Assembly (NCBI RefSeq): GCF_014649855.1
Contig: NZ_BMTV01000010.1
Span: 124,001 to 188,000, forward strand
DNA: 64,000 nucleotides
Reading direction: 5' to 3'
Source: Streptomyces roseolus
GTDB taxonomy: Bacteria > Actinomycetota > Actinomycetes > Streptomycetales > Streptomycetaceae
Made by a program: the position numbers and the translations under genes. The first letter of the stretch is position 1. The number at the start of each line of letters is the position of its first letter. A model generated the notes under the pieces. It made no database searches, had not been told where the DNA came from, and worked only from the letters and a program-made list of their open reading frames with translations. Positions 60,536 to 64,000 of the stretch are shown in pieces.

Positions 60536-61768
60536 TCACGGAGCGACCGACAGGACCAGGCCGTCGCTGAGGGACGCGAGCCGCTCGTGGGCGGCGGCGG
60601 GACTGTCGGCGGTGACGACGAGGAATCCGACCCGGCCCGTGTCGAGGTCGCCCGCCGGCGGCAGCACGACCCGCTCGCCGACCTCGCGGAACCAGGCCAC
60701 CTGGTGCAGCCACGGATATGCCGGGCCCGGGGCGGCCTGAAGGCTTCGGGCGGAGAGGGTCCCGCTGGCCGGCGGGTAGAGGATCTCGATCGCGGCGGTG
60801 GAGTGCGTCGTACGCACCAGGTCGGGATCGTTCCCGCAGGCGACGTCGGCCGCGATCCGGGGCAGGTCGAGGCCGGTGGCCAGGCGGACCAGCTCACCGA
60901 TCAGATCGCCGCCGATCCGCGCGTTGACCTCGATGATCCGCGGACCGGACGAGGTGAGGCGCATCTCGACGTGCTGCACGCCGGAGGTGATCCCCAGGGC
61001 GCGGACGGCCTGGGCGGCGACGGGAGCGACCTCGTCCAGGAGCGGGTCACCCGCGTCCACGACGTGGCCCACTTCCTCGAAGTACGGGGCGAAGCCGACC
61101 TCCTTGCGGGTCACGGCCAGCGCGGTGGTGACACCGTTCCGCGTCACGCACTCCACCGATATCTCCGGCCCGGACAGGTACTCCTCGACCAGCACCCCGC
61201 TGCCCTCCGGGCCCTGCTCACCGGCCCCCGACGCGGCGAACTCCCAGGCGGAAGGGAGGTCTTCTGCGCGGTCGACGCGGACCACGCCAATGCTGGCGGC
61301 GTGGGAGGAGGGCTTGAGCACGACCGGGAAGCCGGTCAGACGCGCGGCGAGCGTCGCCTCGGCGAGGGTGTCGACCCGGGTGGAGATCGCAGAGGGAACG
61401 CCGTGCTCGGCGAACAGGCGGCGGCTGGTCGCCTTGTCCCGGCAGGCGGTCATCGCCTGCGGGCTGTTGCCGGGCACCGCGAGGCGGGCGGCGAGTTCGG
61501 CGGCCGGCACGAGCGCGTACTCGTCCCAGGTCACCACGCCCGCGACGGGATGCCGGGCGGCGAGCGCCAGGCCGGCGGCGACCACGGCCTGCGGATCGCG
61601 GGTGTCGGCGACCTCGTGGTCGACCACCGGGTACCCCGGCACGGACGGCGGCTTGGTGTCGATCAGGGCGATCGGGTACGCGGCGGCGGCCCGCTCGACG
61701 CAGTAGCCGCGGTACACCGCATCGGTGCCGCCGACGATGATCAGCAGAGGACGGGTGGAACGGGACAC
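60536..61768 (-). CDS. ATP-grasp ligase
   Basis: GTG 61768 has GGAGG five bases upstream; 410 residues. ATP-grasp features are visible: FPVVLKPSSHAASIGVVRV (about 147-165) for nucleotide binding, VLVEEYLSGPEISVECV and IIEVNARIGGDLIGELV (metal-binding Glu and Asn). It joins a carboxylate to an amine or thiol through an acyl phosphate, as in L-amino-acid ligases for dipeptides. It is followed downstream by transfer genes and preceded by an MFS gene, so it may make and export a small peptide. Confidence 0.85.
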   Translation of the reverse strand: MSRSTRPLLIIVGGTDAVYRGYCVERAAAAYPIALIDTKPPSVPGYPVVDHEVADTRDPQAVVAAGLALAARHPVAGVVTWDEYALVPAAELAARLAVPGNSPQAMTACRDKATSRRLFAEHGVPSAISTRVDTLAEATLAARLTGFPVVLKPSSHAASIGVVRVDRAEDLPSAWEFAASGAGEQGPEGSGVLVEEYLSGPEISVECVTRNGVTTALAVTRKEVGFAPYFEEVGHVVDAGDPLLDEVAPVAAQAVRALGITSGVQHVEMRLTSSGPRIIEVNARIGGDLIGELVRLATGLDLPRIAADVACGNDPDLVRTTHSTAAIEILYPPASGTLSARSLQAAPGPAYPWLHQVAWFREVGERVVLPPAGDLDTGRVGFLVVTADSPAAAHERLASLSDGLVLSVAP

Positions 61769-61843
61769 GGGAGCCTCCAAAGGGCTGTCAGGGGAAGAGG
61801 GGGAGGGGAAGGAACAGGGTGTACGGGGCCGTTCAACGGCCCG

Positions 61844-63106
61844 TCACAGGACGCCCACGGGGGAGGAGGTCTCCTCGCGGTGCGCCGGGGCCGTTGGGCG
61901 GGGCGGTTCGCAGGCGTCCTGGCGCCGGCGCAGGCCGGCGAAGCACGCAGCCAGTGCCAGGCCCTGAACGGCGGCGCAGCCGAGGAGCAGGTGCGGCAGG
62001 CCGGAAGCGGGGACGGCCGCGACCAGGGCGCCGGCCAGCGGAATCGGCAGCAGCACCAGGATCATCGTCACCGCGAGCGTGGAGCCGTACGCCTGGGCCG
62101 GGATGAGCCGGGCACGCAGCGTGCGCAGGACGACGACCATGACGCCCTCGCCCGCCATGACCACCGCCATCGTCACCGTGTACACGGCGAAGGACGGCGC
62201 CAGCGCGGTCGCCAGGCACGCCGACGTGGCGGCAGCGGCCGACACCACGCCGACCCACCAGATGCCGAAGCGGTCGATCGCCCGGCGGCTGACCCACACG
62301 GCGACCAGGGAGGCCACGGCCGCAGCGCTCCACACCGCCCCCACGGCGGCGGTCGAGGCGTGGAAGTGGCGGACGACCGTGATCGGGGCGGCAGCCTGCA
62401 GCAACCCCGTGGCCAGGTTGGAGGCGGCGAGCCCACCGATCAGCCAGACGAGCGCCGGCGTACGGCGGAACGTCGCCCACCCGGTCCGCAGACTGCTGGA
62501 CACCGCGCTGCGCTCCATCCCGTTCACGTCCCCCGATGCGCTCACGGCGGCGATCATGGCCAGCAGGGCGACGACGGCCAGCAGCACGGCGGGCGACATC
62601 AGCAGCAGCACGCCTCCCAGGAGCGGGCCGACGAGCACCGCACCCTGGTCGATGCCAGTCTGTACGGCCTGCACGCGGTGGGCCTGCCCGCCCATCCGGC
62701 GGCTCGTCTCCGCCCCGAGCGTCTCCACCGCGACGAAGGAGACCTCCGCGAGCAGGCCCGAGACCGCGCCGAAGACCAGCACGACACCGGTCGTCACCGC
62801 CCCCGCGCTCGGCAGGGCGAACAGGAGGCCGCCGACCAGAGCGACCACGGTGGCGCGCACCAGGTTCGACATCCGAAAGACGAGACCGGCACCCCACCGG
62901 TCGACCAGCGAGCCGGAGAAGGCGAAGGCACCCAGCCGAGGCACCCACTCCAGAAGAAAGGCCAGACCCGTCACGGTGGTTGAACCGGTGGTGACCAGGA
63001 CCAGGAGCGGGATCGCGTAGGTGGCCGTCGCACTGGCCATGGCGTCGGTCGCCCGCATGAGATACGTACGGGACAGACCGGCGGAGGACGCGGCGGAAGA
63101 GAGCAT
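61844..63106 (-). CDS. MFS transporter, probable exporter
   Basis: The 420-residue protein has about 12 hydrophobic helices and the loop SGSLVDRWGAGLVFR, the MFS motif A region. It resembles enterobactin-exporter-like or drug-efflux MFS proteins. ATG 63106 lies 6 bp after the stop of the preceding gene. Together with the ATP-grasp ligase 75 bp downstream it may export the ligase product or give self-protection. Confidence 0.85.
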   Translation of the reverse strand: MLSSAASSAGLSRTYLMRATDAMASATATYAIPLLVLVTTGSTTVTGLAFLLEWVPRLGAFAFSGSLVDRWGAGLVFRMSNLVRATVVALVGGLLFALPSAGAVTTGVVLVFGAVSGLLAEVSFVAVETLGAETSRRMGGQAHRVQAVQTGIDQGAVLVGPLLGGVLLLMSPAVLLAVVALLAMIAAVSASGDVNGMERSAVSSSLRTGWATFRRTPALVWLIGGLAASNLATGLLQAAAPITVVRHFHASTAAVGAVWSAAAVASLVAVWVSRRAIDRFGIWWVGVVSAAAATSACLATALAPSFAVYTVTMAVVMAGEGVMVVVLRTLRARLIPAQAYGSTLAVTMILVLLPIPLAGALVAAVPASGLPHLLLGCAAVQGLALAACFAGLRRRQDACEPPRPTAPAHREETSSPVGVL

Positions 63107-63111
63107 CCCGA

Positions 63112-63855
63112 TTACCGCCGGGGGCCGGAGAGGTGTGACGGACGGGCGGACGAACGGAGTTCCGCGACATCGCTACCGAAGGCCACGGTGGCGACGTCGG
63201 CCTGAGCCGCCGCGGGCGAGACGGCCAGCGCCGCGCTCCGGGAGGCGGACGGGTTCGAGGAGCGCGTCGCCGACTCGGCCTCGGGCCGGGACGGTCCGCC
63301 GACACGACGCAGCTCGTCCTCCGAGTCGACGAGCTCCGACTGCGCCGAGCAGACGAAGTCCGCCGCGAAGCCGAACCGGTCGGCCAGCCGGTACGCCTCG
63401 TCGTCGAGGTCGTTGATGTGCTCGCCGGTGGCCTCCAGCGCTTCCCGGACGCGCTCCAGGGCCCCGTGCTCGGGGTGGAGGAGCTGGTCGACCGCTCGCC
63501 GAAGGCCCTCGCCGTTCTCGGCCGACCTGATCTCGTCGGTGATCTGGAGAAGTGCGGCACCAGCGGCGTAGGGCTCAAGGGGGTTCGCCGGGGGGCGCAT
63601 CCGGGCCTTGTCCAGGGAGGGTGCGAGGGCGACGTCGTAGCGGGCGGCGCGGAGCATGTCGGCGGCGTGGCTGGCGATGGCGACCTGGTCGGCGACCGGC
63701 GTGGTGGTGGGAAGCCGGTGGCGCCGGCCGTGCCAGTCCTGGATCTGCTGGAAGCCGGCGTGCTTGAGGAGCATCGCGGACAGGTCGTCGGCGGCACCCC
63801 TGGCCACGACGCTGCCGCTGAACTCGGAGGAGATGGTGATCGAAGGGGTGGGCAC
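63112..63855 (-). CDS. Unknown protein, first gene of the coupling-protein operon
   Basis: GTG 63855 has AGGAG five bases upstream; 247 residues. A helical body (ADDLSAMLLKHAGFQQIQDW, ATGEHINDLDDEAYRLADRF) is followed by an A/S-rich C-terminal region ending SGPRR, the same last five residues as the protein at 46414. The RxxAAxxR nonamer itself is not clear here. A conserved 50-bp element lies 41 bp upstream. Confidence 0.65.
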   Translation of the reverse strand: MPTPSITISSEFSGSVVARGAADDLSAMLLKHAGFQQIQDWHGRRHRLPTTTPVADQVAIASHAADMLRAARYDVALAPSLDKARMRPPANPLEPYAAGAALLQITDEIRSAENGEGLRRAVDQLLHPEHGALERVREALEATGEHINDLDDEAYRLADRFGFAADFVCSAQSELVDSEDELRRVGGPSRPEAESATRSSNPSASRSAALAVSPAAAQADVATVAFGSDVAELRSSARPSHLSGPRR

Positions 63856-63895
63856 ACGGGCTCCTGGACGTGGGGAAATCGGATCGACAGGGGAG

Positions 63896-63945
63896 AGGAT
63901 CCGCAGAATCCGTGATTTGGCCCGGCCGGGGATCACTGATAGAGA
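63896..63945. promoter_or_regulatory. Conserved 50-bp upstream element, copy 2
   Basis: It matches 52277-52326 at 37 of 50 positions with no gaps, including TTTGGCCCGGCCGG and flanking AGGATC and TAGAG blocks. It begins 41 bp before the start at 63855, practically the same distance as copy 1 from its gene. Confidence 0.55.
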
Positions 63946-64000
63946 CCGCGAGCCGCACCGGGGCCTCCCTCGGGCGATGGGAAGCGAGAGACCGGTGCCC

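Noticed and set aside
60452..62983. 843-residue plus-strand frame over the ATP-grasp and MFS genes
   Set aside because: Low-complexity G/R/H/Q-rich translation spanning two clear minus-strand genes.
63112..63855. Full membership of this protein in the RxxAAxxR-tail group
   Set aside because: It has the A/S-rich end and SGPRR but no clear nonamer at the usual distance from the C-terminus.

Overview
The window comes from a Streptomyces-type actinomycete. It has very high GC, strong third-position GC in real genes, many GTG starts, and lineage families such as WhiB, DUF317, DUF2637, DUF4913, DUF397 debris and MAB_1171c-type proteins. There is also a rare TTA codon in a pathway regulator. No rRNA, tRNA or core housekeeping operon is visible. 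The 64 kb reads as an accessory region: a composite genomic island, integrative element or plasmid segment.

Layout. (1) 0-1.8 kb: the C-terminal part of a large serine recombinase, a protein resembling a recombination directionality factor, and a strong terminator. (2) 1.8-14.9 kb: a biosynthetic locus. A leftward operon of eleven tightly overlapping genes encodes an unknown protein, a P-loop kinase, a PEP-mutase-like enzyme, a Nudix protein, a TylF-type methyltransferase, a D-2-hydroxyacid dehydrogenase, a nucleotidyltransferase, a radical SAM/SPASM enzyme, a 2OG-Fe(II) oxygenase, a 53-residue putative precursor peptide and an HExxH protein of the RiPP-hydroxylase type. A divergent XRE regulator (with a TTA codon), an asparaginase, a PPC-domain protein and a second nucleotidyltransferase follow. 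Near-identical 20-bp inverted repeats lie at the divergent promoter and upstream of the last gene, and probably define the regulon. (3) 15-19 kb: an RsbW-like ATPase, a polymorphic toxin with an endonuclease-fold tip, a putative immunity protein and an ARMT1-like protein. (4) 19-20.5 kb: gene debris. (5) 20.5-24.4 kb: an ImmA/IrrE-type metallopeptidase, a MAB_1171c-type membrane protein, an amidohydrolase and a convergent XRE repressor. (6) 24.4-31.8 kb: a mobilisation module with a repressible promoter, replication initiator, DnaC-like loader, WhiB, DUF2637 protein, MobC, HUH relaxase, a hairpin-rich candidate oriT and a perfect 21-bp terminator. (7) 32-44 kb: a giant secreted Rhs protein with a deaminase toxin tip, an Imm10-like immunity protein, and two more exported proteins (LamG and FG-GAP). 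(8) 44.4-64 kb: a long, mostly leftward module with DUF317, HxlR-like, RelE-like, DUF4913 and DnaB-N proteins, a VirD4/TraG-like coupling protein, an ATP-grasp enzyme and an MFS exporter. A uracil-DNA-glycosylase-like gene and a nuclease-like gene read the other way, and a cytosine methyltransferase gene is broken.

The two most unusual signals are these. First, eight otherwise unrelated proteins of module 8 end in the same kind of tail: a nonamer close to R-x-x-A-A-x-x-R-[ST], then 28-32 residues rich in A, P, S, T and R, nearly always ending in Arg. A ninth protein matches with R displaced in the first position. The operon also encodes a VirD4-like coupling protein, so the tail may be a translocation or docking signal. 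Second, the biosynthetic operon combines RiPP-type maturases with a PEP-mutase-like enzyme and a hydroxyacid dehydrogenase, which suggests an unusual modified (possibly phosphonate-bearing) ribosomal peptide. All functions are inferred from sequence alone.
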